DNA of 64,000 bases from Kosakonia sp. SMBL-WEM22 (GCF_014490785.1 NZ_CP051488.1:4526001-4590000), one strand, 5' to 3'. Shown: positions 53,238 through 62,179, counted from the stretch's first letter. The notes: generated by a model not told the origin, from the sequence alone. A program made the numbers and translations.

Positions 53238-53918
53238 ATGCTAACAGTGCCGGGATTATGCTGGCTATGCCTGATGCCATTAATGCTCAGTCACTGGGGG
53301 ATCTGCTCGCGCTGTACGCGAAGCCTGCAAAGGCGTGAAAAAGTTTGCCCTTTGTGCGGTTTACCCGCCGCCTGTGAACGGCTTCCCTGCGGGCGCTGTT
53401 TACGCCGCGCGCCGCCCTGGCAGCGGCTGATTGCCGTCAGCCGCTATGCACCGCCGCTTAGTCTGCTGGTGCATCAGTTTAAATTCCATCCGCGCCCCGA
53501 GATGGCTCCGGCGCTGGCGCGTCTGCTGCTGGCGGTACACAGCACGCGGCGCATCAACGCCCTGCCGCCGCCGGATATGCTGGTGAGCGTGCCATTGCAC
53601 GGGCGACGTCAGTGGCGTAGAGGGTTTAATCAGAGCGATCTGCTGTGCAGAAGCCTTTCGCACTGGCTGCGCTGCCCTTATCCGCGCGCGGCGCTCAGGC
53701 GACGGCGGGCGACGCCGGTTCAGCATCAGCTGGCGGCACGACTACGTAAAAGGAACGTGAAAAACGCCTTCCGTCTTGAATTGCCGGTAGCGGGTCTCCA
53801 TATCGTTGTTGTGGATGATGTCGTCACCACCGGCAGCACGGTCGCAGAGATCAGCCAGCTGCTTTTACGCAGCGGCGCAGCCACTGTTCAGGTCTGGTGC
53901 CTGTGTCGAACCTTGTAG
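53238..53918 (+). CDS. gntX: GntX, ComF-family phosphoribosyltransferase-like protein
   Basis: This 226-residue protein has an N-terminal zinc-ribbon-like segment with several CxxC pairs (CWLC, CSRC, CPLC, CGRC in residues 8-55) and a C-terminal PRT domain with VVVDDVVTTGSTV. It matches ComF, needed for DNA transformation in competent species, and GntX/YhgH of E. coli. The ATG at 53238 (MLTVPGLCW) has AAGGAGGT before it; the frame stays open to 53121 inside bioH, without support. Its function in enterobacteria is linked to use of DNA as nutrient. Confidence 0.93.
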   Translation: MLTVPGLCWLCLMPLMLSHWGICSRCTRSLQRREKVCPLCGLPAACERLPCGRCLRRAPPWQRLIAVSRYAPPLSLLVHQFKFHPRPEMAPALARLLLAVHSTRRINALPPPDMLVSVPLHGRRQWRRGFNQSDLLCRSLSHWLRCPYPRAALRRRRATPVQHQLAARLRKRNVKNAFRLELPVAGLHIVVVDDVVTTGSTVAEISQLLLRSGAATVQVWCLCRTL

Positions 53919-53976
53919 ACCCTCGATGATGGGCGTATTATAACCGAGTAAAATAGTCAACTATTAGGCCATTGCT

Positions 53977-54552
53977 ATGATCCGTATTTCCGACGCTGCC
54001 CAAGCGCACTTTGTCAAACTGCTGGCGAATCAGGAAGAAGGGACACAAATCCGCGTATTTGTGATCAACCCAGGCACGCCAAACGCAGAGTGTGGTGTCT
54101 CTTACTGTCCGCCGGATGCGGTCGAAGCCACCGATACCGCACTGAAATTTGAACAACTGGTTGCCTATGTCGATGAGCTGAGCGCGCCGTATCTGGAAGA
54201 TGCGGAAATCGATTTTGTCACCGACCAGTTGGGTTCCCAGCTGACGCTGAAAGCCCCGAACGCCAAAATGCGTAAAGTCTCCGACGACGCCCCGCTGATG
54301 GAGCGCGTGGAGTATTTACTGCAATCGCAGATCAACCCGCAGCTTGCAGGCCATGGCGGTCGCGTCACGCTGATGGAGATCACCGATGAAGGCTACGCCA
54401 TTCTGCAATTCGGCGGCGGCTGTAACGGGTGCTCCATGGTTGACGTAACTCTGAAAGAAGGCATCGAGAAGCAGCTGCTGAACGAGTTCCCGGAACTCGC
54501 CGGCGTGCGCGACCTCACCGAGCACCAGCGCGGCGAGCACTCCTACTACTAA
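53977..54552 (+). CDS. nfuA: NfuA, Fe-S cluster carrier
   Basis: This 191-residue protein carries and donates [4Fe-4S] clusters during stress and iron starvation. It joins a degenerate A-type domain at the N-terminus, lacking the A-type cysteines, to a C-terminal Nfu domain with C149 and C152 in GGGCNGCSM. The length equals E. coli NfuA. A 704-bp gap with REP repeats and GntR operators separates it from gntT. Confidence 0.96.
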   Translation: MIRISDAAQAHFVKLLANQEEGTQIRVFVINPGTPNAECGVSYCPPDAVEATDTALKFEQLVAYVDELSAPYLEDAEIDFVTDQLGSQLTLKAPNAKMRKVSDDAPLMERVEYLLQSQINPQLAGHGGRVTLMEITDEGYAILQFGGGCNGCSMVDVTLKEGIEKQLLNEFPELAGVRDLTEHQRGEHSYY

Positions 54553-54575
54553 GCCTCTCTGCGCTTTGAGTATAT

Positions 54576-55003
54576 TGCCCGGTGGCGCTTCGCTTACCGG
54601 GCCTACTCCTTGATATAAGCCCGCACCCGTTCTCTGCATCACCTCAATCCGCTAACCTGCTCCGCCCGCCTCCGTAGGCCGGATAAGGCGCAGCCGCCAT
54701 CCGGCAATCAAACCTCTCCATCCCACAAGCCTGCTCCACCTGCCCCGTAGGCCGGATAAAGCGCAGCCGCCATCCGGCAGTCAAACCTCTCCACACTACA
54801 AAGCTGCTCCGGACCTGCCCCGTAGGCCGGATAAGGCGCAGCCGCCATCCGGCAGTCAAACCTCTCCATCCCACAAGCCTGCTCCACCTGCCCCGTAGGC
54901 CGGATAAGCTGCAGCCGCCATCCGGCAGTCAAACCTCTCCACACTACAAAGCTGCTCCGGACCTGCCCCGTAGGCCGGATAAGGCGTAGCCGCCATCCGG
55001 CAA
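54576..55003. repeat. BIME array: REP copies with alternating spacers downstream of nfuA
   Basis: Five direct copies of a REP unit (GTAGGCCGGATAAGGCG ... GCCATCCGGCA) start at 54674, 54747, 54822, 54895 and 54970. The spacers alternate: one contains CCATCCCACAAGCCTG, the other CCACACTACAAAGCTG, giving starts 73 and 75 bp apart in turn and a higher-order period of 148 bp repeated twice. Another diverged REP, GCCCGGTGGCGCTTCGCTTA, lies at 54579. No gene is present; long open frames in it come from the repeat period. Confidence 0.92.
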
Positions 55004-55088
55004 ATACCCTCTGCTTTTGCTCGGCTGTTAGTATGACGAAGCTCTCACTTCTTACATTTTGATCCGCCGGGTGATTCTCTTTATCGGG

Positions 55089-55104
55089 ATGTTACCCGTA
55101 TCAT
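55089..55104. promoter_or_regulatory. GntR operator-like site upstream of gntT (distal)
   Basis: ATGTTACCCGTATCAT fits the partly palindromic GntR operator of E. coli gluconate genes as I recall it (core GTTACCC-GTAAC). It lies 153 bp before the gntT start, in the probable promoter. Confidence 0.7.
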
Positions 55105-55221
55105 CCCGGCTGGCACCGACAAGATAAAAAACATCCGACTACAATTTTCAGCAATGGATGTAAGCCGAAACGGTGCCGCAGCGCGATTTCACCTTTTGAA
55201 AACGGCTGCCCGAAAACACTG

Positions 55222-55237
55222 ACGTTACCCATAACAA
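55222..55237. promoter_or_regulatory. GntR operator-like site upstream of gntT (proximal)
   Basis: ACGTTACCCATAACAA repeats the GTTACCC core 20 bp before the gntT ATG. Two sites about 133 bp apart fit repression by DNA looping, as proposed for E. coli gntT. Confidence 0.7.
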
Positions 55238-55256
55238 ATTAAAGGCCAGGTAAATC

Positions 55257-56573
55257 ATGCCATTAGTCATCGTTGCTATCGGTGTTGCTCTCCTACTGCT
55301 ACTCATGATCCGTTTCAAAATGAACGGATTTATCGCTCTGATCCTCGTCGCGCTTGCCGTAGGGATGATGCAGGGCATGCCGCTGGATGCGGTGATTAAG
55401 TCGATCAAAGCCGGTGTTGGCGGAACGCTGGGCAGCCTTGCGCTAATCATGGGCTTCGGTGCCATGCTGGGTAAGCTGCTGGCGGACTGCGGCGGCGCGC
55501 AACGCATTGCCACTACGCTGATTGAAAAATTTGGTCGTAAGCATATCCAGTGGGCGATCGTATTAACCGGTTTTACCGTCGGTTTCGCCCTCTTCTATGA
55601 AGTGGGTTTCGTGTTACTGCTGCCGCTGGTCTTTACCGTCGCCGCTTCCGCGCGCATCCCTCTGCTCTACGTTGGTGTGCCGATGGCTGCGGCGCTCTCC
55701 GTGACGCACGGCTTCCTGCCGCCGCACCCGGGCCCAACCGCTATTGCCACCATTTTCCATGCCGATATGGGTAAAACCTTGCTCTACGGTACGCTGCTTG
55801 GCATTCCGACAGTGATTCTCGCCGGCCCGGTCTATGCCCGTTTCCTGAAAAATATCGATAAACCGATCCCGGAAGGGCTCTACAACTCAAAGACCTTTAG
55901 CGAAGAAGAGATGCCGGGCTTTGGCGTCAGCGTCTGGACATCACTGGTGCCGGTGATCCTGATGGCGCTGCGCGCCGTCGCGGAGATGGTGCTGCCGAAG
56001 GGTCATGCCCTGCTGCCCTACGCCGAGTTCTTCGGCGACCCGGTGATGGCGACAATGATTGCGGTGCTGATTGCGGTCTTTACCTTTGGTCTGAATCGTG
56101 GCCGTTCGATGGACGACATCAACGATACGCTGACCAGCTCGATCAAAATTATCGCCATGATGCTGCTGATTATCGGCGGCGGCGGCGCGTTCAAGCAGGT
56201 GCTGGTCGACAGCGGCGTGGATAAGTACATCGCCTCGATGATGCACGCCACCAACCTCTCCCCGCTGTTTATGGCCTGGTCAATTGCCGCCGTGCTGCGT
56301 ATTGCGCTCGGCTCCGCGACTGTTGCAGCGATTACCGCAGGGGGTATAGCAGCACCACTGATCGCCACAACCGGCGTCAGCCCGGAGCTGATGGTGATTG
56401 CCGTTGGCTCAGGAAGCGTCATCTTCTCACACGTTAACGATCCGGGTTTCTGGCTGTTTAAGGAGTATTTCAACCTGACCATCGGTGAAACCATGCGTTC
56501 ATGGTCAGCGCTGGAAACCATTATTTCGATATGTGGTCTGGTGGGTTGCTTGCTGTTAGGCATGGTGGTCTGA
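55257..56573 (+). CDS. gntT: GntT, high-affinity gluconate permease
   Basis: This 438-residue inner-membrane protein of the Gnt proton symporter family imports gluconate. It has a dozen or more hydrophobic segments from the first residues (MPLVIVAIGVALLLLL) to the last (CGLVGCLLLGMVV). Family motifs include GFGAMLGKLLADCGGAQRIA, ALSVTHGFLPPHPGPTA and the re-entrant GSGSVIFSHVNDPGFW. The length equals E. coli GntT. GntR-like operators precede it. The 60-bp REP array begins 11 nt after its stop and would be in its 3' untranslated RNA. Confidence 0.96.
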   Translation: MPLVIVAIGVALLLLLMIRFKMNGFIALILVALAVGMMQGMPLDAVIKSIKAGVGGTLGSLALIMGFGAMLGKLLADCGGAQRIATTLIEKFGRKHIQWAIVLTGFTVGFALFYEVGFVLLLPLVFTVAASARIPLLYVGVPMAAALSVTHGFLPPHPGPTAIATIFHADMGKTLLYGTLLGIPTVILAGPVYARFLKNIDKPIPEGLYNSKTFSEEEMPGFGVSVWTSLVPVILMALRAVAEMVLPKGHALLPYAEFFGDPVMATMIAVLIAVFTFGLNRGRSMDDINDTLTSSIKIIAMMLLIIGGGGAFKQVLVDSGVDKYIASMMHATNLSPLFMAWSIAAVLRIALGSATVAAITAGGIAAPLIATTGVSPELMVIAVGSGSVIFSHVNDPGFWLFKEYFNLTIGETMRSWSALETIISICGLVGCLLLGMVV

Positions 56574-56583
56574 GGCAGGAATT

Positions 56584-57230
56584 GCCGGATGGCGCTTCGC
56601 TTATCCGGCCGACGAATATGCTTCGGTGTGGCTGAAACCGAATGCCGGATGACGCTTCGCTTATCCGGCCTACGAATATGCTTCGGTGTGGCTGAAACCA
56701 TATGCCGGATGGCGCTTCGCTTATCCGGCCTACGAATGTGCTTCGGTGTGGCTGAAACCGAATGCCGGATGGCACTTCGCTTATCCGGCCTACGAATGTG
56801 CTTCGGTGTGGCTGAAACCATATGCCGGATGGCGCTTCGCTTATCCGGCCTACGAATGTGCTTCGGTGTGGCTGAAACCGAATGCCGGATGGCACTTCGC
56901 TTATCCGGCCTACGAATGTGCTTCGGTGTGGCTGAAACCGAATGCCGGATGGCACTTCGCTTATCCGGCCTACGAATGTGCTTCGGTGTGGCTGAAACCG
57001 AATGCCGGATGGCACTTCGCTTATCCGGCCTACGAATGTGCTTCGGTGTGGCTGAAACCGAATGCCGGATGACGCTTCGCTTATCCGGCCTACGAATGTG
57101 CTTCGGTGTGGCTGAAACCATATGCCGGATGGCGCTTCGCTTATCCGGCCTACTAATAAGCTTCGGTGTGGCTGAAACCGAATGCCGGATGGCGCTTCGC
57201 TTATGCGGCCTGCTAAGTTACTGAAACGGC
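56584..57230. repeat. Tandem array of about 10.5 REP-containing 60-bp units downstream of gntT
   Basis: Units repeat with an exact 60-bp period at 56581, 56641 and so on to 57121, with a decayed eleventh at 57181. Each unit is a REP palindrome (GCCGGATGGCGCTTCGCTTA, then TCCGGCCTAC) plus the spacer GAATGTGCTTCGGTGTGGCT-GAAACCR. All units point the same way. Units 6-8 (56881-57060) are identical. Variants mark a dimer pattern: TATGCC with GGCGC alternates with AATGCC with GGCAC in units 3-6, while units 2 and 9 share GGATGACGC. A 60-bp period keeps reading frames open on both strands, so the long frames here are not evidence of genes. Confidence 0.95.
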
Positions 57231-57263
57231 GTAGGCCGGATAAGGCGCAGCCGCCATCCGGCA
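57231..57263. repeat. Single inverted REP element closing the array
   Basis: GTAGGCCGGATAAGGCG-CAGCCGCCATCCGGCA is a REP unit in the opposite orientation to the 60-bp array, of the same type as the copies near nfuA. Confidence 0.9.
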
Positions 57264-57265
57264 AC

Positions 57266-57298
57266 ATGCCCGGGCGCATCACGCGGCCGGGCATTTTT
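57266..57298 (+). terminator. Terminator downstream of gntT and its REP array
   Basis: ATGCCCGG pairs with CCGGGCAT across a 13-nt loop that can pair further, followed by TTTTT. The T-run is on the plus strand, so it would end gntT transcripts after the array. It abuts the malQ stop at 57300. Confidence 0.8.
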
Positions 57299-57299
57299 A

Positions 57300-59381
57300 C
57301 TACCGTTTTCCGGCTGCCTTACGGCGACGATCGAGATCCTTAATCAGCCTGTTTACCGTCTCATCGGCAAACATCTCCTCCAGCGAAACCGCAAGCTTAC
57401 GCCGCCAGTTCTGATACTGATCGCTGGTGCCGGGCACGTTAACCGGCGAGGACATATCAAGCCAATCCTCCGGTTGCAGCCCCAGCAGGGCGCTGTTGCT
57501 GTCCGCAATATAGCGCTGCAAACCGCGATTGAGAATTGACGACATCGGCATGCGTAACGCCTTTTTCCCCGCACGCTGCGGCAAACAGCCATGCTGATGC
57601 AGTGCCGTGAGCAGCCCCTGTTTGGCCTGCTCACGGTCCTCATATAAACCACTCAGCAGCTCTTCATCCGGGTAGAGGCCCAGGGTTTTGCCGAGGGTTA
57701 AATCACCACTCTCCCAGTAGCCGCGCAGGGTCGGCAAGTCGTGGGTAGTGGCAACCGCCATCGACTGCGCCGGCCAGGCTTCGGGAGCGTGGAACACCTT
57801 ATCGTCGTTTTCGAAATAGAGCACTTTGTAGGAGTAAACGCCGCTGCGCCGCAGCTTGCCGACGATCTCCTGCGGAACAGTACCGAGATCTTCGCCAATC
57901 ACCATACACTGGTGGCGATGGCTCTCAAGGGCGAGGATCGCCAGCAGATCGTCAACGGGATAGTGAACATAGGCCCCCTGATCCGCCGTTTCGCCATAGG
58001 GGATCCACCACAAGCGCAGCATCGACATCACATGATCGATACGTAGCGCGCCGCAATTTTTCATATTTGCGCGCAGCAGATCGACAAACGGCGCATAACC
58101 GCGCGCCTGCATAACGTGCGGATCCATCGGCGGCAAGCCCCAGTTTTGCCCCAGCGGCCCGAGAATATCCGGCGGTGCACCAACGGAGGCTTTCAGGCAG
58201 TAAAGTTCCCGGTCGCACCAGGTCTCCGCGCCGCCTTCCGCTACGCCAACCGCCAGGTCGCGATAGAGGCCAATCGGCATCTGGTAACCCTGGCTGGTTT
58301 GCCAGCACTCAGCGAACTGGGTAAACGCCAGCCACTGCAGCCAGAGGTAGAAATTGACCTCATCGGCATGCTGCTGGCAGAAGGCTTTCACCTCCGGGCT
58401 GTCGATTGATTGGTAGCCCTGTGGCCAGGCTGGCCAGCCCCAGCGCAGCGGATCTTCCTGCACCTGGAACGCATGCAGCGCATCGAACGCCGCCTGCCAG
58501 TAGAGGCTGTCGCCCTCCTGCTCAACGAATGCGTGGAAGGCAGCAAACTGCTCATCCCCCTCGCCGCGCTGGCTGAAGCCTTGCCACGCCATGCGCAAAG
58601 CCGTCAGTTTGAGTGCGGTAACTGCCGAATAGTCGACCCACTCGCTCTCGCGGGCCGCGCGCAGCGCCTTCTGGGTGGCGGCTTTTTTCCACCACGCCTG
58701 CGCCGCTTTGCTCTGCGCAAAATCCTCTACCGCGTTAACGTCGATATAGATAATGTTCAGCCAGCGGCGAGATGACGGACTGTAGGGGCTGGCGCTCTCC
58801 GGGTAAGCGGGATAGAGCGCATGAATTGGGTTCAGCCCGATAAATGCGCCGCCGCGCTCGCCGACGCCTGTGAGCATCTGTTTCAGATCGCCGAAATCGC
58901 CGATCCCCCAGTTGTTTTCAGAACGCAGCGTGTAGAGCTGCACGCAGGCACCCCACAATTTTTTACCGTCACGCAGCGCCTGCGGCTCATAACAGCGGGC
59001 AGGCGCGATAATCACCCGGCACGTCCACTGCTGCTTTTTCTGCGTCAGTGTCAGGGAGTGGTAACCCAGCCCCAGGCCGCCCGGCAGCGGCAGATCGTTG
59101 CCGCCGCTCACCTCGCCCTGGTAGGTTTTGCCCGCTTCGGTGGTCAGCTGCCACTGGTATTGTCCTTTACCGGAGGCCACCAGCCGCTTCTTCTTACCGT
59201 GAATAAACACCTGCACCGCCGGCACAGGCGCAGCACTTTCCACCGCCGGGACAGGGTGCATCGCATCCAGTAACCGCTGTTTGGTCTGCGCACTGATGGA
59301 TTGCGGTTTACCGTGCGCATTGATGTAATTTGGGCTGATTCCTGCCGTCAGCGCGGCCTGTTCCAGACGTTTACTCTGCAT
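57300..59381 (-). CDS. malQ: MalQ, 4-alpha-glucanotransferase (amylomaltase)
   Basis: This 693-residue cytoplasmic GH77 enzyme moves glucan chains between maltodextrins, releasing glucose. Catalytic blocks are RIDHVMSMLRLWWIPYG (nucleophile Asp), VIGEDLGTVPQEI (acid Glu) and VATTHDLPTLRGYW (third Asp). An N-terminal domain of about 140 residues precedes the barrel, as in E. coli. It follows malP by 9 bp, so malPQ is one operon under MalT. Confidence 0.96.
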   Translation of the reverse strand: MQSKRLEQAALTAGISPNYINAHGKPQSISAQTKQRLLDAMHPVPAVESAAPVPAVQVFIHGKKKRLVASGKGQYQWQLTTEAGKTYQGEVSGGNDLPLPGGLGLGYHSLTLTQKKQQWTCRVIIAPARCYEPQALRDGKKLWGACVQLYTLRSENNWGIGDFGDLKQMLTGVGERGGAFIGLNPIHALYPAYPESASPYSPSSRRWLNIIYIDVNAVEDFAQSKAAQAWWKKAATQKALRAARESEWVDYSAVTALKLTALRMAWQGFSQRGEGDEQFAAFHAFVEQEGDSLYWQAAFDALHAFQVQEDPLRWGWPAWPQGYQSIDSPEVKAFCQQHADEVNFYLWLQWLAFTQFAECWQTSQGYQMPIGLYRDLAVGVAEGGAETWCDRELYCLKASVGAPPDILGPLGQNWGLPPMDPHVMQARGYAPFVDLLRANMKNCGALRIDHVMSMLRLWWIPYGETADQGAYVHYPVDDLLAILALESHRHQCMVIGEDLGTVPQEIVGKLRRSGVYSYKVLYFENDDKVFHAPEAWPAQSMAVATTHDLPTLRGYWESGDLTLGKTLGLYPDEELLSGLYEDREQAKQGLLTALHQHGCLPQRAGKKALRMPMSSILNRGLQRYIADSNSALLGLQPEDWLDMSSPVNVPGTSDQYQNWRRKLAVSLEEMFADETVNRLIKDLDRRRKAAGKR

Positions 59382-59390
59382 TGCGCTTCC

Positions 59391-61784
59391 TTAACGTTTT
59401 GCCTGCCAGATGCGGGTCTGGTAATCGCGGATCGAGCGGTCAGAGCTAAACATGCCGCAGCGCGCGGTATTGAGGATCGCCGCACGCGTCCAGGCCTCCT
59501 GGTCACGATAAAGCACATCAACCTGCTTTTGCGCCTCGACATAGGCGGCGAAATCCGCCATTACCAGGTAGGGATCGCCGCCCTGTTTGCCGATGCTGTG
59601 CAGCATCTGGTCAAAGGCGTGCTTATCGCCGCCGCTATATTTTCCGCTCTCCAACTCTTTCAGCACCGCGTCCAGCAGCTTATCTTTTTTACGCCACTTG
59701 ACCGGGTCGTAACCTTTCGCTTTTAACGCCTTCACCTGCTCAACGGTGTGGCCAAAGATAAAGATATTCTCTTCGCCCACCTGCTCAGCGATTTCAACGT
59801 TAGCGCCATCCAGTGTGCCGACCGTTAATGCGCCGTTGAGCGCCAGCTTCATGTTGCCGGTACCGGAAGCCTCTTTGCCCGCGGTTGAGATCTGCTCGGA
59901 GACATCCGCCGCCGGGATCAGTTTTTCCGCCGCCGAGACGCAATAATCCGGCAGGAACACTACTTTCAGCTGGTCGCCAATCGACGCATCGTTGTTAATT
60001 ACGTCTGCCACTTTGTTGATAGCGTAGATGATATTCTTCGCCAGGTAGTAACCCGGCGCCGCTTTTGCGCCAAACAGGAAGACGCGCGGTACGCGGTTCG
60101 CCTGCGGGTTTTCGCGGATCTCCTTATAGAGCGCAATGATATGCAGCAGGCCAAGGTGCTGGCGTTTGTACTCATGCAAGCGCTTGATCTGAATATCGAA
60201 TATCGCTTCGGGGTTGATCACAATGCCGGTGCGCGCTTTGACAAACTCCGCCAGCCGCACTTTGTTTTGCCGCTTAATGTCGCGATAGTGCTGGCGAAAC
60301 GCCGCGTCGTCGGCGTACTTCTCAAGATTGATCAGCTGGTCGAGATCGTTGGCCCACTCTTTTTTCAGCGTCTTATCGAGCAGCGCGGCCAGCAGCGGGT
60401 TGCACTGTTTGATCCAGCGGCGCGGCGTGATGCCGTTGGTGACGTTGTGGAATTTGCCCGGCCACAACTGGTGATATTCCGGGAAGAGATCCTTCACCAC
60501 CAGATCCGAGTGCAGCGCGGCCACGCCGTTAACGGCAAAGCCGCCAACCACGCAGAGGTTGGCCATGCGCACCTGTTTGTCATGCACCACCGCCAGTTTT
60601 GCCCACACCGCTTTATTACCCGGCCAGGTCTGCTCAACCTGCGCTTTAAAGCGCTCATTGATGCGTTTGATGATCTGCATATGGCGCGGCAGCAGCGTTT
60701 TCACCAGCGACTCATCCCAGCGCTCAAGCGCTTCCGGCATCAGCGTATGGTTGGTGTACGCAAAGGTACGGCTGGTGATCGCCCAGGCGTCATCCCAGCT
60801 CAGCTGATGCTCATCAAGCAGCACGCGCAGCAGTTCAGGAATGGCGATGGTCGGGTGGGTATCGTTCAGCTGGATCACTTCGTACTCCGGCAGTTGGGCA
60901 AGCTTGCGCCCGGCCAGATGATGGCGGCGTAGAATATCGGCTACCGAGCAGGCGCACTGGAAATATTGCTGCATCAGACGCAGTTTCTTACCGGCCTGGT
61001 GGTTGTCATTCGGGTAGAGCACTTTAGTGAGCTTTTCAGCGTCAATGCCCGCCTGCTCCGCGCGCAGAAAGTCGCCATCGTTGAATTTGGTGAGGTTAAA
61101 CGGATGCGCATGAGTCGCCTGCCACAGGCGTAACGGCTGGGTAATACCGTTGCGGTAGCCAATCACAGGCAGATCCCAGGCTTCGCCCACAAGGGTAAAG
61201 GCGGGTTGCCACTGCCCCTCTTTACTCACTTTGCCGCCGATGTTGACCTGCACATCCAGCTGTTCGTTATGGCGGAACCACGGGTAACTACGGCGATGCC
61301 AGTCATCCGGTGCTTCATGCTGCTGGCCGTCGACAAAGGATTGGCGGAAAAGCCCGTACTGGTAGTTAAGGCCATACCCGGTGGCTGGCTGGCCGACGGT
61401 CGCCATCGAGTCGAGGAAACAGGCGGCCAGGCGTCCCAGGCCACCGTTGCCGAGCGCCGGATCGATCTCCTCTTCCAGCAGATCGGTCAGCTGGATATCG
61501 TGCGCCTGTAATACCTCGCCTACCGCCTCATACCAGCCGAGGTTGAGCAGGTTGTTGCCCGTCAGGCGGCCAATCAAAAACTCCATCGAGATGTAGTTAA
61601 CGTGGCGCTGCTCTTTCGCCGCTTTGGGCGCAGGCTGCGCTGCCAACAGTTCCGCCAGCGCGCCACTCACGGCATGCCACCACTGGCGAGTTGTCATCTC
61701 CGTTGCAGAGTGAACCCCAAAACGCTGCCACTGGCGCGTCAGGGCCGCTTCAAATTGCGCTTTATCAAATGTTGGCTTTGTCAT
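59391..61784 (-). CDS. malP: MalP, maltodextrin phosphorylase
   Basis: This 797-residue GT35 enzyme phosphorolyses maltodextrins to glucose 1-phosphate. The PLP-binding lysine lies in EASGTGNMKLALNG, and GNGGLGRLAACFLDS and KRLHEYKRQ are glycogen-phosphorylase landmarks. The N-terminus is short and lacks the allosteric phosphorylation region of eukaryotic phosphorylases. The length equals E. coli MalP. It is divergent from malT with a 514-bp gap that holds MalT boxes and a CRP site. Confidence 0.97.
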   Translation of the reverse strand: MTKPTFDKAQFEAALTRQWQRFGVHSATEMTTRQWWHAVSGALAELLAAQPAPKAAKEQRHVNYISMEFLIGRLTGNNLLNLGWYEAVGEVLQAHDIQLTDLLEEEIDPALGNGGLGRLAACFLDSMATVGQPATGYGLNYQYGLFRQSFVDGQQHEAPDDWHRRSYPWFRHNEQLDVQVNIGGKVSKEGQWQPAFTLVGEAWDLPVIGYRNGITQPLRLWQATHAHPFNLTKFNDGDFLRAEQAGIDAEKLTKVLYPNDNHQAGKKLRLMQQYFQCACSVADILRRHHLAGRKLAQLPEYEVIQLNDTHPTIAIPELLRVLLDEHQLSWDDAWAITSRTFAYTNHTLMPEALERWDESLVKTLLPRHMQIIKRINERFKAQVEQTWPGNKAVWAKLAVVHDKQVRMANLCVVGGFAVNGVAALHSDLVVKDLFPEYHQLWPGKFHNVTNGITPRRWIKQCNPLLAALLDKTLKKEWANDLDQLINLEKYADDAAFRQHYRDIKRQNKVRLAEFVKARTGIVINPEAIFDIQIKRLHEYKRQHLGLLHIIALYKEIRENPQANRVPRVFLFGAKAAPGYYLAKNIIYAINKVADVINNDASIGDQLKVVFLPDYCVSAAEKLIPAADVSEQISTAGKEASGTGNMKLALNGALTVGTLDGANVEIAEQVGEENIFIFGHTVEQVKALKAKGYDPVKWRKKDKLLDAVLKELESGKYSGGDKHAFDQMLHSIGKQGGDPYLVMADFAAYVEAQKQVDVLYRDQEAWTRAAILNTARCGMFSSDRSIRDYQTRIWQAKR

Positions 61785-61850
61785 AAAAATCCGGGTCCTG
61801 TGTGAAGATAATCGACATTAGCGCTAGTGTGCAGATCTACGGGTATGACT

Positions 61851-61915
61851 TCCTCATCCTGGCGGGGATTAGAGAGGGAGGAGTAGCGGGGATGAGCGAA
61901 AAAATGTGATCCCCG
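61851..61915 (-). promoter_or_regulatory. Cluster of MalT boxes upstream of malPQ
   Basis: The MalT core GGAKGA occurs as TCCTCATCC (inverted, 61851-61859), GGGAGGAG (61875-61882) and GGGGATGAG (61888-61896). Near matches GGGGATTAG (61863-61871) and the inverted GATCCCC (61909-61914) flank them. The cluster lies 67-131 bp upstream of malP, fitting activation by ATP- and maltotriose-bound MalT. Confidence 0.75.
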
Positions 61916-62157
61916 CCACCTGGCGTTTTTATCGCATGGTAAGAGGATAATGAAATACCGTTTCGGTAATAAATTGTTTTTACGCGCGGTGAAAATGGCA
62001 CGAAATAATATTTTGCCCGCGGCAACGCCACCATTTTGTTAATTGCACGCCGACGTTACGCGACTCATTAATATGGTCTATTTTTCTGCGGAAAGATTAT
62101 CCGTTTTTAGCCGGTAACCCGCCGCATCTGGGCTGAATTTATTCGGCACAAAAATAG

Positions 62158-62179
62158 AACTGTGACATAGTGCAAATTC
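62158..62179 (+). promoter_or_regulatory. CRP site of the malT promoter
   Basis: TGTGACATAGTGCAAATTCA from 62161 is nearly identical to the E. coli malT CRP site (TGTGACACAGTGCAAATTCA as I recall it). It lies about 130 bp upstream of the malT ATG. The remaining 61916-62298 sequence is AT-rich and shows no gene. Confidence 0.8.

Noticed and set aside
54644..54944. Repeat array near nfuA as a CRISPR
   Set aside because: Repeats are REP palindromes, spacers alternate between only two sequences, and no cas genes are nearby.
56018..57121. 367-codon minus-strand frame rich in RRPDKRSAIRHS repeats
   Set aside because: Produced by the 60-bp REP period plus antisense of gntT; no RBS or family.
56584..57230. 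60-bp array as a CRISPR or phage-like repeat
   Set aside because: There are no unique spacers: the whole 60-bp unit repeats, and its core is a REP element.
61837..62034. 65-codon frame in the malP/malT gap
   Set aside because: It spans the MalT boxes; composition is that of regulatory DNA.
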